This document shows, one piece after another, positions 15,714 to 23,592 of a stretch of 64,000 bases of DNA (its first letter is position 1; every line of letters starts with the position of its first letter). The notes under the pieces were generated by a model that was not told where the DNA came from, searched no databases, and saw nothing but the letters and a program-made list of their open reading frames with translations. Location: positions 1,655,918 to 1,719,917 of the forward strand of contig NZ_GG697169.2 of the NCBI RefSeq assembly GCF_000161835.1, in the 5' to 3' direction. Source of the stretch: Thalassobium sp. R2A62. GTDB taxonomy: Bacteria; Pseudomonadota; Alphaproteobacteria; Rhodobacterales; Rhodobacteraceae. A program made the translations under genes and the position numbers.

Positions 15714-17378
15714 CTAACAGCTCCCAGCCATATACGCGCCAAGCAGCTTGCCCTCTTTATGCTTGAGGCTCATGCGGGCGGCGGGGCCGTAGTCGTTGAG
15801 GGTGCCGTCAGCAAGCTGTGGGAAGAGCGTGAGGATCTCATCCCGTGTGGCTTGATCCAAGGCTGTCCAGCCCTGTTGGCCCGGGTGGAAGCTCTCAGAA
15901 GCGCAGCCTTGAGCGTAGATAATCTCGTGGGTATCAAACAGCATGTGGAAATACTCCACGTCCCCCCCTTCGTCACGCAGGATAGAGTGGTCATTCACCA
16001 GAGACTTGGCTGTGGCCAGCACTTCAAGTTCACCAAAGAGCATCTCTGCCTGCCAGCCTTGCAGGAGCATACGGTGCTGTGGGCTGACACGTAGGTCACG
16101 GTCATTCCCGAGAGCACCCTTGCGGATCAGGATGGGGGCAAGATCGCCTGTAGCTGCTCGTTTGGACGACCCGATCCAGCGTATGGGCTGATACCCGTGG
16201 TCCATCGTCAGTACCATGTCGCCAGCAGCAAGCTCTTCAATCGGGCGCTCGCCTTGATTGGTCTTGATCAGGGTGCCACGGGTGAAGCAGACTGGCGGAC
16301 TTGCATAGTTGCCCACGAGGAAATTCGTGTTTCCGTCCTCCAGAAAGTCATCAAAATCCCCGTCAGAGTTGAAATCGAACTGTTCCTTGGTGGAAAATGT
16401 ACCAGAGCCAGAAGTTCCAATTCCACTATTGGGCGCTACAAAAAGTTGGTCGAAGCTCGGACCGCCGTTCTGCGGTTGCATGATATTTGCGGACGTAAAG
16501 TTCACATAACCGTCGCCCAAACCACTGAGACTGGTTTGAACATTTGCGGTTTGACCAGGGTTTTGAGGCGCATAGTTATATTTTACCGTGCCAGCCAAGT
16601 AGTCTGCGTAGCTATCATAGACGGTCACATCAGCCAGACCCGTATTGCTCGTCGGACTGATCTCGCCATTGGCATCGACCTGGTTGACCTTCAGGACAAC
16701 GATGTCGTCATCTTGGAAAACACTCTGCGCATTAACAGTGATTTGGCCTTGGCCTTGATAGCCAGCAGAAGAATTGGCGTTTACGACTGGACTTTTTGCA
16801 ACGTCGGCTCCGCTTACAATTATTTCGGTCGTAGAGTGGCTGCCGTCTGGTACTGGTGGGGTGCTAACCAGGGGCGGTTGCGAGCTGCCTTGGTCCGGCG
16901 CTCCGTCAAATTCGGAATAGGCGTAGCCTTGGGTATCGCCGAACTTGTCTGGCGATACCCTATTGTTATTGTCCGTCGCAATAAAAGTTAAACTATCCCC
17001 ATCCGAGACAGGGAATGGGTAGGCTAAATATATTGCACCGAGGGCGGAGCCTCCAAAGCCAACAAGCTGTGCAAACCCTGCGTCACCTGATGTGTCGTTT
17101 ATAACTTCAACTTGGCCGATGGCATTGATTTGAGTCCCTGCGGAGTAAGTAGTCCCATCCAATGTAACCGCATCGGTCAAGACCGCATTCGCCCCAGTCT
17201 CTGCGAAATTCTGACCTCCAAAATCTTCGAAAACACTATCGTCATCAGTAATTGTGACGGAAACTCCGTCGTCTGAAAAAGTTGCTGTCCCGCCAGTATC
17301 ATACGCGCCCATTAAGCCACTGCTTGCAACGCCGGGCATTTGAGATAATGGATATAACCTTATCGTATAATCGGACAT
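15714..17378 (-). CDS. Hint-domain secreted protein
   Basis: 554 aa without an N-terminal signal peptide. Residues 1 to about 360 are low in Lys, rich in Asp, Gly, Ser and Thr, and have an extracellular look, with an Asp-rich stretch NSDGDFDDF near 340. From Cys363 (CFTRGTLIKTNQGERPIEEL) to the end is a Hedgehog/intein (Hint_2) domain, the kind found on large secreted proteins of roseobacters; the Cys is the expected self-processing nucleophile, and LRVSPQHRMLL is the characteristic second block. Such proteins are commonly exported by type I secretion. No export gene is next to it. It stands alone on the minus strand. Confidence 0.85.
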   Translation of the reverse strand: MSDYTIRLYPLSQMPGVASSGLMGAYDTGGTATFSDDGVSVTITDDDSVFEDFGGQNFAETGANAVLTDAVTLDGTTYSAGTQINAIGQVEVINDTSGDAGFAQLVGFGGSALGAIYLAYPFPVSDGDSLTFIATDNNNRVSPDKFGDTQGYAYSEFDGAPDQGSSQPPLVSTPPVPDGSHSTTEIIVSGADVAKSPVVNANSSAGYQGQGQITVNAQSVFQDDDIVVLKVNQVDANGEISPTSNTGLADVTVYDSYADYLAGTVKYNYAPQNPGQTANVQTSLSGLGDGYVNFTSANIMQPQNGGPSFDQLFVAPNSGIGTSGSGTFSTKEQFDFNSDGDFDDFLEDGNTNFLVGNYASPPVCFTRGTLIKTNQGERPIEELAAGDMVLTMDHGYQPIRWIGSSKRAATGDLAPILIRKGALGNDRDLRVSPQHRMLLQGWQAEMLFGELEVLATAKSLVNDHSILRDEGGDVEYFHMLFDTHEIIYAQGCASESFHPGQQGWTALDQATRDEILTLFPQLADGTLNDYGPAARMSLKHKEGKLLGAYMAGSC

Positions 17379-17637
17379 TTTTGCCTCCTAATGAGCTTGT
17401 GCGCGCTTTCTCCTCTTGGTCAGAGAATAAAACAGCACTCCCGCCCTAAGCCAAGACTCCTTCGAATAGGTTAAGTATCTAAATGGATGCAATTGGGCCT
17501 GTTACGCGCCCTAAACTATCACTTTCCAAGCGACTGTTTTCATTGGGGAAACAATGCGTGATGCGACAGGGCGCAAATCACGAATGAGGCCGCTGCTTTG
17601 TGTTCATCGTCAGCCCAACACGATTTGCGGACGCTTC

Positions 17638-17670
17638 AAAAAGAAAAAGGCCAGACCCGAAGGTCCAGCC
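17638..17670 (-). terminator. Rho-independent terminator, minus strand
   Basis: On the minus strand a 9-bp stem (two G-U pairs) closes a TTCG tetraloop and is followed by TTTTTCTTTTT. It lies 470 nt beyond the stop of the phosphatase gene at 18142 and 260 nt upstream of the Hint gene start. It must end a leftward transcript, either the phosphatase mRNA with a long tail or a small RNA. Confidence 0.8.
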
Positions 17671-18141
17671 GCAAAGTTTAGATGTCCTGACAGGGAGTTC
17701 AGAAGCATCGTATAAACTACGGTGTTACGTTACTGTTGGATCACCTTGAGGTTTCAGAGCTAAATCTTTGTCTTGGATTCAGAGGCGCAAACCCGATCCA
17801 GTCCGATCCTACGCTCAGAATCGTCAGGGACCCTATCGAACCGAGATCACAACCCCAGCTCAGCCGCGAACATTGGGCCAAACCTATGCCACCAACAGCA
17901 CACAGTTTTGTAGCTGATATCGATACCGCACTCGTGCAGTAGATCTTCAACGTTTTACGATAAAAGTGGGCAACGGACGTACATCATCGCGGCAAGAAAG
18001 ATGATTTTCCGGCTGCTATGAAAGTACCTGAGAGGGTTGCTTTTATTCATAAAAAGAAGCTGCAAAACCGCCCAGCCTCTATCAGCCTAATTCACCCTGA
18101 CAGTGCCCAGAGCGGAGTGATTCCGACGGGGACTTCATGTT
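17671..18141. other. Non-coding stretch downstream of the phosphatase gene
   Basis: About 470 nt between the terminator and the phosphatase stop. Both strands have ~69-codon frames over 17736-17950, but neither has a ribosome site or protein character. It would be the transcribed tail, or a small RNA gene. Confidence 0.4.
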
Positions 18142-18867
18142 TCAAATAAATGTCTCGAAGGACACGCCGCCTTGAGTGATCAGTGCTTGGCTGAGCCGGC
18201 CAGTCGCATATGCGCCGGTGTCAACGTTAATGGTGCCGCCGCGGATCAATGGCTGTTCGACGATAGTGTGTCCGTGGACTACCCAGGTTCCGTCGATACG
18301 GTCTGTTGTGGCAAAATCCGGATGGCCCCAGCGCAGTGTTTGCAGGTCCTGATCTTGCAATGCCGTCGCCGGATCAGCCCCAGCGTGAACGACGCCGACA
18401 TTGCCTGACTGCCAGACTGAAGGCAGGGAGCGGAGCCACTGAAGCAGCTCCACTCCCATGGCGGTTTCCAACTGATCCCGCGCGATCTCCAGTGATTTGG
18501 TAGAGCTTGTCTCGGATGCCCCCGCGACGCCGAAACTCGCTAGCGTTTGAAGCCCGCCGTAACGAAGCCAGCGTGCGCCGTGCTGGGTCGGGTCATCGAG
18601 GAACCGCAGAAGCATATCTTCATGGTTGCCCATCAGGCAGATCAGATCGGCGCGGTCGCACAGGTGGCGCAGGACTGCTGCGCTGTTTTCGCCACGATCG
18701 ACGTAATCGCCAACGAGGATGGTCTGAGCATTCGAAGCCGCATTCAGGGCTTTGTCCATCAGATCGGCCCGTCCGTGGATATCGCCAATGATACGAAGGT
18801 TCTGTCTCGGCGCGATCGGAGGCATTTGCGTCCTTGATCGTTGCTGTTTGAAAAAGCTTTTAAACAT
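18142..18867 (-). CDS. PPP-family serine/threonine phosphatase-like protein
   Basis: 241 aa from the ATG at 18867, preceded by GGGAG; the frame is open to a TTG upstream. All metal-site motifs of PPP phosphatases are present: GDIHGR, GDYVDRG, GNHE, HAG and HGH. It has neither signal peptide nor membrane helix. It is divergent from yjbH with about 130 nt between them, at the head of the polysaccharide export genes. In the enterobacterial group 4 capsule operon the matching regulatory phosphatase is the low-molecular-weight tyrosine phosphatase Etp; here a PPP enzyme may fill that place, for example by acting on the BY-kinase at 23593. ApaH-like nucleotide hydrolysis is the alternative. Confidence 0.88.
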   Translation of the reverse strand: MFKSFFKQQRSRTQMPPIAPRQNLRIIGDIHGRADLMDKALNAASNAQTILVGDYVDRGENSAAVLRHLCDRADLICLMGNHEDMLLRFLDDPTQHGARWLRYGGLQTLASFGVAGASETSSTKSLEIARDQLETAMGVELLQWLRSLPSVWQSGNVGVVHAGADPATALQDQDLQTLRWGHPDFATTDRIDGTWVVHGHTIVEQPLIRGGTINVDTGAYATGRLSQALITQGGVSFETFI

Positions 18868-18997
18868 GAAACTCCCAGCGTCATATCTGATGCAAAGCCG
18901 CAACGACCGCGCTCATAAACAGGTGTTTTGAGACTTGCAAAAGTTGCAGGTTCTTTCAAGGGCGACTAAAGGCTACCCTATATTAACTGGGACGGTC

Positions 18998-21118
18998 ATG
19001 ACTCGTTTTTTTGCGCCATTACTTGCGATATCTAGTTTGGCGTTTGCGTGTCCAGCTGCTTATGCGAATACCCTTTCGACCCTCGGCACGCCCGGCCTGA
19101 TCGACATGCCCACAGCCGAGGTTCTAGACGACGGTCATGTCGCGCTGACGACGAATCGGTTTGGGGATATCTCGCGGAACACGATGACGTTCCAAGTGCT
19201 CCCCCGTGTGTTTGGCGTCTTTAGGTACAGTATTAATAGGGGGTATTTCGGGACCCGTGAAATTGGTAATCCCGACCTCTTTGACCGTAGTTTTGACCTT
19301 AATTATCAGATTTTCGATGAGACCGAGGACCGGCCTGCGGTGGCGTTCGGGCTTCGTGACTTTGGCGGCACGGGCATTTTATCAAGTGAGTACATCGTCG
19401 CGACAAAGCACTTCGGTGAGAGGTTCATCGCAACGGGCGGAATTGGCTGGGGTCGCATGGCGCAGCGCGGAGCATTCGACAATCCGCTCGCCATCCTTTC
19501 GGACCACTTTGCTGACAGGCCCAATGCCAGTTCCGGTGGTATCGCCGCTACGGGTCAACTTGACTTCGGCTCCTGGTTCCGTGGCGACGCGGCGTTTTTC
19601 GGCGGTATCGAATACCAAGCCACTGACCGCCTAAGCTTCCAGTTGGAGTATTCCAGCGATGCTCATGAAAACGAAGTCGGGCGTGGCATTATCGACATCG
19701 ATTCCCCGTTCAATGTTGGCCTGAACTACGCCTACCCAAACGGTGGAGCACTGCGGGCTTTTGTCATTGGCGGCGCCACGGTTGGCCTGCAATACTCCTA
19801 TACGTTCGATCCCGCGGAGCGCCGTTCCCCGGGCGGACTCGAAGAAGCGCCTTTGCCGATTCCGCCACGCAATGACGCGGTGCTTGCCAGTTGGGGGCTG
19901 GACGATCCAACCACCCAAGGGCGCGCAGAGGAACTGTTAAAGTCGCTGCTGAACAACGAAGGCATCGCCCTTGAGGGCTTCTCGACCGCGGGTTCAACGG
20001 CGATCGTGCGCATTCAGAACCGGCGCTTTGACGTCGAGGCGCAGGCGATTGGCCGCACGGCACGGGTGATGGCGAATGTCTTGCCTGCCTCGATCAGCAC
20101 CTTTGAAATCATAGTGCAGCCCTTTGGCATTCCCAACAGCCTAGTCACGCTGCGACGCACGGATCTGGAGACGTTGCAAACCGATTACGACGGCGCGTGG
20201 TTGTCACAAGCCCGCAGTCAGATTGTTGACGCCCCGACCAACATAGGCCGTGGCGACGAGCTAGATGGCGCATTCCCGAAGTTCTCCTATGGCTTGACCA
20301 GCTACACCGCGCTCTCGTTCTTTGATCCTGATCAGCCCGTGCGCTTTGACGCGGGCCCGCAACTGACAATCGGCTATCAGCCGTCTCCAGGGCTGAGCTT
20401 TGACGGCGTGTTTCGCTACCCTTTATATAGTTCCATCGACGATGCAACGCGGCAGTCGAACTCTGTCATTCAAAGGGTCCGCTCCGATGCCGCCCTCTAC
20501 GCGATTGAATCTGATTTTGAGATCAACCGCTTGACAGCCGAGTACATGTTCCGCCCCGCGCCCAATTATTTCGGGCGTGTTACGGCGGGCTACCTAGAGG
20601 ATATGTATGCAGGCGTTTCCGGCGAAATCCTTTGGTATCCCGTGGACAGCAACCTCGCCCTTGGGGCCGAATTGAACTACGTCGTCCAGCGCGATTTTGA
20701 CATGCTCTTTGGCCTGCAAGACTATGATGTCGTGACCGGCCATGCCTCGGCCTACTATGATTTTGGCAACGGGTTCGTGGGGCAAGTTGATGCGGGTCGC
20801 TATCTTGCAGGCGACTGGGGAGCGACGTTTGGCGTGGATCGCGAATTCAACAATGGCTTTAAGATTGGCGCCTATTTCACCCTGACGGATGTGTCGTTTG
20901 ATGATTTCGGCGAGGGGTCGTTTGACAAAGGCATCCGGTTCTCGGTGCCGAACTCGTGGTTCACGGGTGAACCTTCGCGTGAAACGGTGACGCGCACGAT
21001 CAAGCCTGTCCAGCGCGACGGTGGTGCGCGTTTGAATGTGGCGAACCGCTTATACGGCGTTACGCGCGATTACCGCGCGGACAGCTTAAGCGACGGTTGG
21101 GGGCGGGTGTTCCGATGA
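18998..21118 (+). CDS. YjbH/GfcD-family outer-membrane polysaccharide protein
   Basis: 706 aa from the ATG at 18998. Signal peptide MTRFFAPLLAISSLAFACPA, then the STLGTPGLIDMPTAEVLDDG block typical of YjbH proteins. The whole sequence has the alternating pattern of outer-membrane beta strands. YjbH/GfcD proteins are needed for export or assembly of group 4 capsule and related exopolysaccharides. The stop overlaps the next start by 4 nt (ATGA), so yjbH and yjbF are co-translated. Full length for the family. Confidence 0.9.
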   Translation: MTRFFAPLLAISSLAFACPAAYANTLSTLGTPGLIDMPTAEVLDDGHVALTTNRFGDISRNTMTFQVLPRVFGVFRYSINRGYFGTREIGNPDLFDRSFDLNYQIFDETEDRPAVAFGLRDFGGTGILSSEYIVATKHFGERFIATGGIGWGRMAQRGAFDNPLAILSDHFADRPNASSGGIAATGQLDFGSWFRGDAAFFGGIEYQATDRLSFQLEYSSDAHENEVGRGIIDIDSPFNVGLNYAYPNGGALRAFVIGGATVGLQYSYTFDPAERRSPGGLEEAPLPIPPRNDAVLASWGLDDPTTQGRAEELLKSLLNNEGIALEGFSTAGSTAIVRIQNRRFDVEAQAIGRTARVMANVLPASISTFEIIVQPFGIPNSLVTLRRTDLETLQTDYDGAWLSQARSQIVDAPTNIGRGDELDGAFPKFSYGLTSYTALSFFDPDQPVRFDAGPQLTIGYQPSPGLSFDGVFRYPLYSSIDDATRQSNSVIQRVRSDAALYAIESDFEINRLTAEYMFRPAPNYFGRVTAGYLEDMYAGVSGEILWYPVDSNLALGAELNYVVQRDFDMLFGLQDYDVVTGHASAYYDFGNGFVGQVDAGRYLAGDWGATFGVDREFNNGFKIGAYFTLTDVSFDDFGEGSFDKGIRFSVPNSWFTGEPSRETVTRTIKPVQRDGGARLNVANRLYGVTRDYRADSLSDGWGRVFR

Positions 21119-21750
21119 TTTGGCGTGCGTTGACACTCTGTTTGGCCCTGGGCGCGTGTAGCAATGCCCCAGATTTCGCGGATCCGGCTTCGGTGGCGCT
21201 GCAATCCTTTCGTGGCCAGCAGAAAGAATTCTCGCCACGATTTTTACATCTATTGCGTGCAAAAGCGCCAACGCTCCAGGTCGGTTTTATCGAACAAAAA
21301 ACCAGCGCGAACCTTTTACTGGAACGTCAAGATGCAGCCTTTGCCTATTGGCTGACAGCGGACGGCGCGCATATCATTTTGCAGTCGGGTATGTTGCACA
21401 GCACGCGCGGCGTCGGCGAGGGGCTTTTGGCGTCTGAACTTAGCCAGCCATTGGCGCTGGTGGGCGGGATGCAAGGCGGGTGGTCTGACCGTTTTCATAC
21501 CTACCTTGACGGCAACGACAACGCCATCAGCCGCACCTATCGGTGCCTAATCGAAAATGAAGGCGTCAAAGAAATTACGCTATTGGACGGCCCAACCAAT
21601 ACAATCCTGATGACCGAAAACTGTCGTAGCCTTGACCAACAGTTTCTTAATTTCTATTGGGTGAACCAAACCTCAGGTGCAATTCTATTGTCTCGCCAAT
21701 GGGCGGGTCCCGAAGTCGGACAAGTTTCGATCCGTACCGTTCCCCGGTGA
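21115..21750 (+). CDS. YjbF/GfcB-family lipoprotein
   Basis: 211 aa. Lipoprotein signal MIWRALTLCLALGAC with the modified Cys in LGAC. The body matches the size and look of YjbF/GfcB proteins (QVGFIEQKTSANLLLER early, then a beta-rich domain). In Escherichia coli gfcB lies next to gfcD in the group 4 capsule operon, as here. Starts within the yjbH stop and ends 11 nt before the wza-type gene. Confidence 0.85.
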   Translation: MIWRALTLCLALGACSNAPDFADPASVALQSFRGQQKEFSPRFLHLLRAKAPTLQVGFIEQKTSANLLLERQDAAFAYWLTADGAHIILQSGMLHSTRGVGEGLLASELSQPLALVGGMQGGWSDRFHTYLDGNDNAISRTYRCLIENEGVKEITLLDGPTNTILMTENCRSLDQQFLNFYWVNQTSGAILLSRQWAGPEVGQVSIRTVPR

Positions 21751-21761
21751 AGGAGTATTAA

Positions 21762-23120
21762 ATGCTGAAACAGATTTGCGTAGCACTAGCAATTGTGGGC
21801 ATGTCAGGATGTGACACGGTTTATCGATCTGCAGATGTAGAAGCCGGAATTGGCGATGGCACGAATGTTCGCGTCGTGCGCATAACCGCTGAAACCGTGG
21901 TGCAGGCGAACCGCTCACTGTATCAGCCGCGTACCTTGCCAGCGATCTTTTCGCAAACCGCAGGTATGGGGTCAACGCAGCGTGGTGCTGGCGCACTTCC
22001 CACGCCGACCTTTCAGCCTGCAACACGCCCCGACACCCTGATCCTGCGCGAACCGCCCGCCGCAATACCCGGACCCTATACCATCGGCGTTGGCGATGTT
22101 GTCTTGCTGTCGACGCCCAGCAATGGGTCCACTGTTGAAGAACTCTCTGGCCTTCTGGCCGCGCAAAACTCACGTCAGGGCTATACTGTTCAAGACGACG
22201 GTTCGGTCAATATTCCCAACGTCGGGCGCGTGCGTATCGCTGGCCTGACGATTGAAGAGGCCGAGGATGCGCTGTTCCAGCGTCTCGTCGAGAACCAGTT
22301 TGACCCGACCTTCAGCCTCGAGATCTCCGAATTCAATTCACGCCGTGTGTCCGTAGGCGGCGCCGTGGGACAGCCAGGCGTGTTGCGTATTGGTTTGCAG
22401 CCTGTCCTGCTTGGCGACGCTTTGGCGACCATGGGCAGCGTTACGGTTCCTGATCAGGATCTTGCGACCGTGCGGATCTACCGGGATGGCACGCTCTATC
22501 AAATTCCGGTCACGACACTTTATGCACGTGCCGATCTGTTGAACATTCGTCTCCTCGATGGCGACGCCATCTTCGTAGATACCACTTTTGAGCTCGACCA
22601 AGCCCAGACCTATTTCGAACAGCAGATCACTTTGAACCAAGCCCGCCGGGCCGCCCGTGCGGCGGCTTTGAACGAACTGACAGCCGAAGTCGCGATCCGT
22701 CGGGGGCAATTAAACGAAGCCCGCGAAAACTATCAGCTGCGGCGTGAACTTGGCGCCGGTAAGAGAGATTATGTCTATTTGGCGGGTGAAGTCGGCAACC
22801 AGGTTCGTTTTGCACTGCCATTTGCAACGACAGCGAATCTGGCGGACGCTGTCTTCGATAACGCGGGTGGTTTGGCCAATGAGACGAGCGACGTGTCACA
22901 AATCTACGTGCTGCGCGCCTCTGACGATCCTCGTGATTTTGGCGCGATTACCGCTTGGCACCTCGATGCACGCAATGCGGCGAATTTCTCGCTCATGACC
23001 AATTTCGAACTTCGCCCCAACGATGTGGTCTTTGTTGCCCAGCAGCCGATCACCCGGTGGAACCGCGCCATTTCACAGATCTTGCCTACCATATTTAGCG
23101 CGGCGAATTTAGCGAACTAA
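21762..23120 (+). CDS. wza: Polysaccharide export lipoprotein (Wza/GfcE type)
   Basis: 452 aa with a lipoprotein signal (MLKQICVALAIVGMSGCDT; lipid-bearing Cys17). PES domain starts at GPYTIGVGDVVLLS (about 107), followed by two SLBB domains (VSVGGAVGQPGVLRIG and VYLAGEVGNQVRFAL). Between the SLBB domains, residues 290-330 are an added charged helical segment (NQARRAARAAALNELTAEV), so this is the longer OPX type seen in alphaproteobacteria. It would form the outer-membrane channel for the polymer together with the kinase at 23593. Preceded by AAGGAG. Confidence 0.93.
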   Translation: MLKQICVALAIVGMSGCDTVYRSADVEAGIGDGTNVRVVRITAETVVQANRSLYQPRTLPAIFSQTAGMGSTQRGAGALPTPTFQPATRPDTLILREPPAAIPGPYTIGVGDVVLLSTPSNGSTVEELSGLLAAQNSRQGYTVQDDGSVNIPNVGRVRIAGLTIEEAEDALFQRLVENQFDPTFSLEISEFNSRRVSVGGAVGQPGVLRIGLQPVLLGDALATMGSVTVPDQDLATVRIYRDGTLYQIPVTTLYARADLLNIRLLDGDAIFVDTTFELDQAQTYFEQQITLNQARRAARAAALNELTAEVAIRRGQLNEARENYQLRRELGAGKRDYVYLAGEVGNQVRFALPFATTANLADAVFDNAGGLANETSDVSQIYVLRASDDPRDFGAITAWHLDARNAANFSLMTNFELRPNDVVFVAQQPITRWNRAISQILPTIFSAANLAN

Positions 23121-23143
23121 TCTCGATTTAGGAATTCAAAATC

Positions 23144-23206
23144 ATGAAATTTATACCCCTTCTATTGTGCGGCGGAGCCGGCACGCGCCATCAAAAAATT
23201 GTATAA
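23144..23206 (+). pseudogene. N-terminal scrap of a mannose-1-phosphate guanylyltransferase gene
   Basis: An ATG with a good upstream AGGA opens 20 codons (MKFIPLLLCGGAGTR then HQKIV) and stops. The CGGAGTR piece is the start of a sugar-nucleotide pyrophosphorylase signature, as in the intact manC at 47412 (CGGSGTRLWP), where the next residues would be LWP. It sits directly after wza, as if a manC had once been the next gene. Confidence 0.6.
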
Positions 23207-23269
23207 TCAATCACTCAACGAACCTAGAGCCTCCTTTGCTCAAGCAGATTTGGTGACAAACTTCATATG

Positions 23270-23583
23270 ACGACGGTACGTTCTGCATCCAGATGACGAT
23301 GTTTATTAGCTCCAAACCGACCCAACACTAAGCCACATCAATTTTGGCTCCGGGGGCGACCTGATGATCTGCGAATTGGCACGGATTTTTTGCGGACGTG
23401 ACCGGCCATCACAGAGCATTTGAGTATGACGCCACTAAACCGGACGTAGCACCATGTAAGCTGATGAATATCAGCCGCCTGTCCCGTTATGGTTGGGCTG
23501 CGGCGATACCGATCAAAGACGGTATCAAGCAAAATTACGATTGGTTCCGTGAGCAGAGTCTTGACGGGCTTCGCTCGAAGTAG
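23270..23583 (+). pseudogene. Decayed C-terminal part of a GDP-L-fucose synthase gene
   Basis: In pieces, and in more than one frame, the sequence matches the C-terminal third of the intact fcl at 37891. LHPDDD (about 23272) fits FLHVDDM, SHINFGSGGDL (23331) fits [19 protein letters not shown] fits IRELAELV, and then after a frame change in a T run FEYDATKPDVAPCKLMNISR to GLRSK (23419-23583) fits [20 protein letters not shown] to DFRSK. Stops and frameshifts make it dead. Divergence from the intact copy is large, so it is an older gene and not a recent duplicate. Confidence 0.78.
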
Positions 23584-23592
23584 GTCGAAGCC

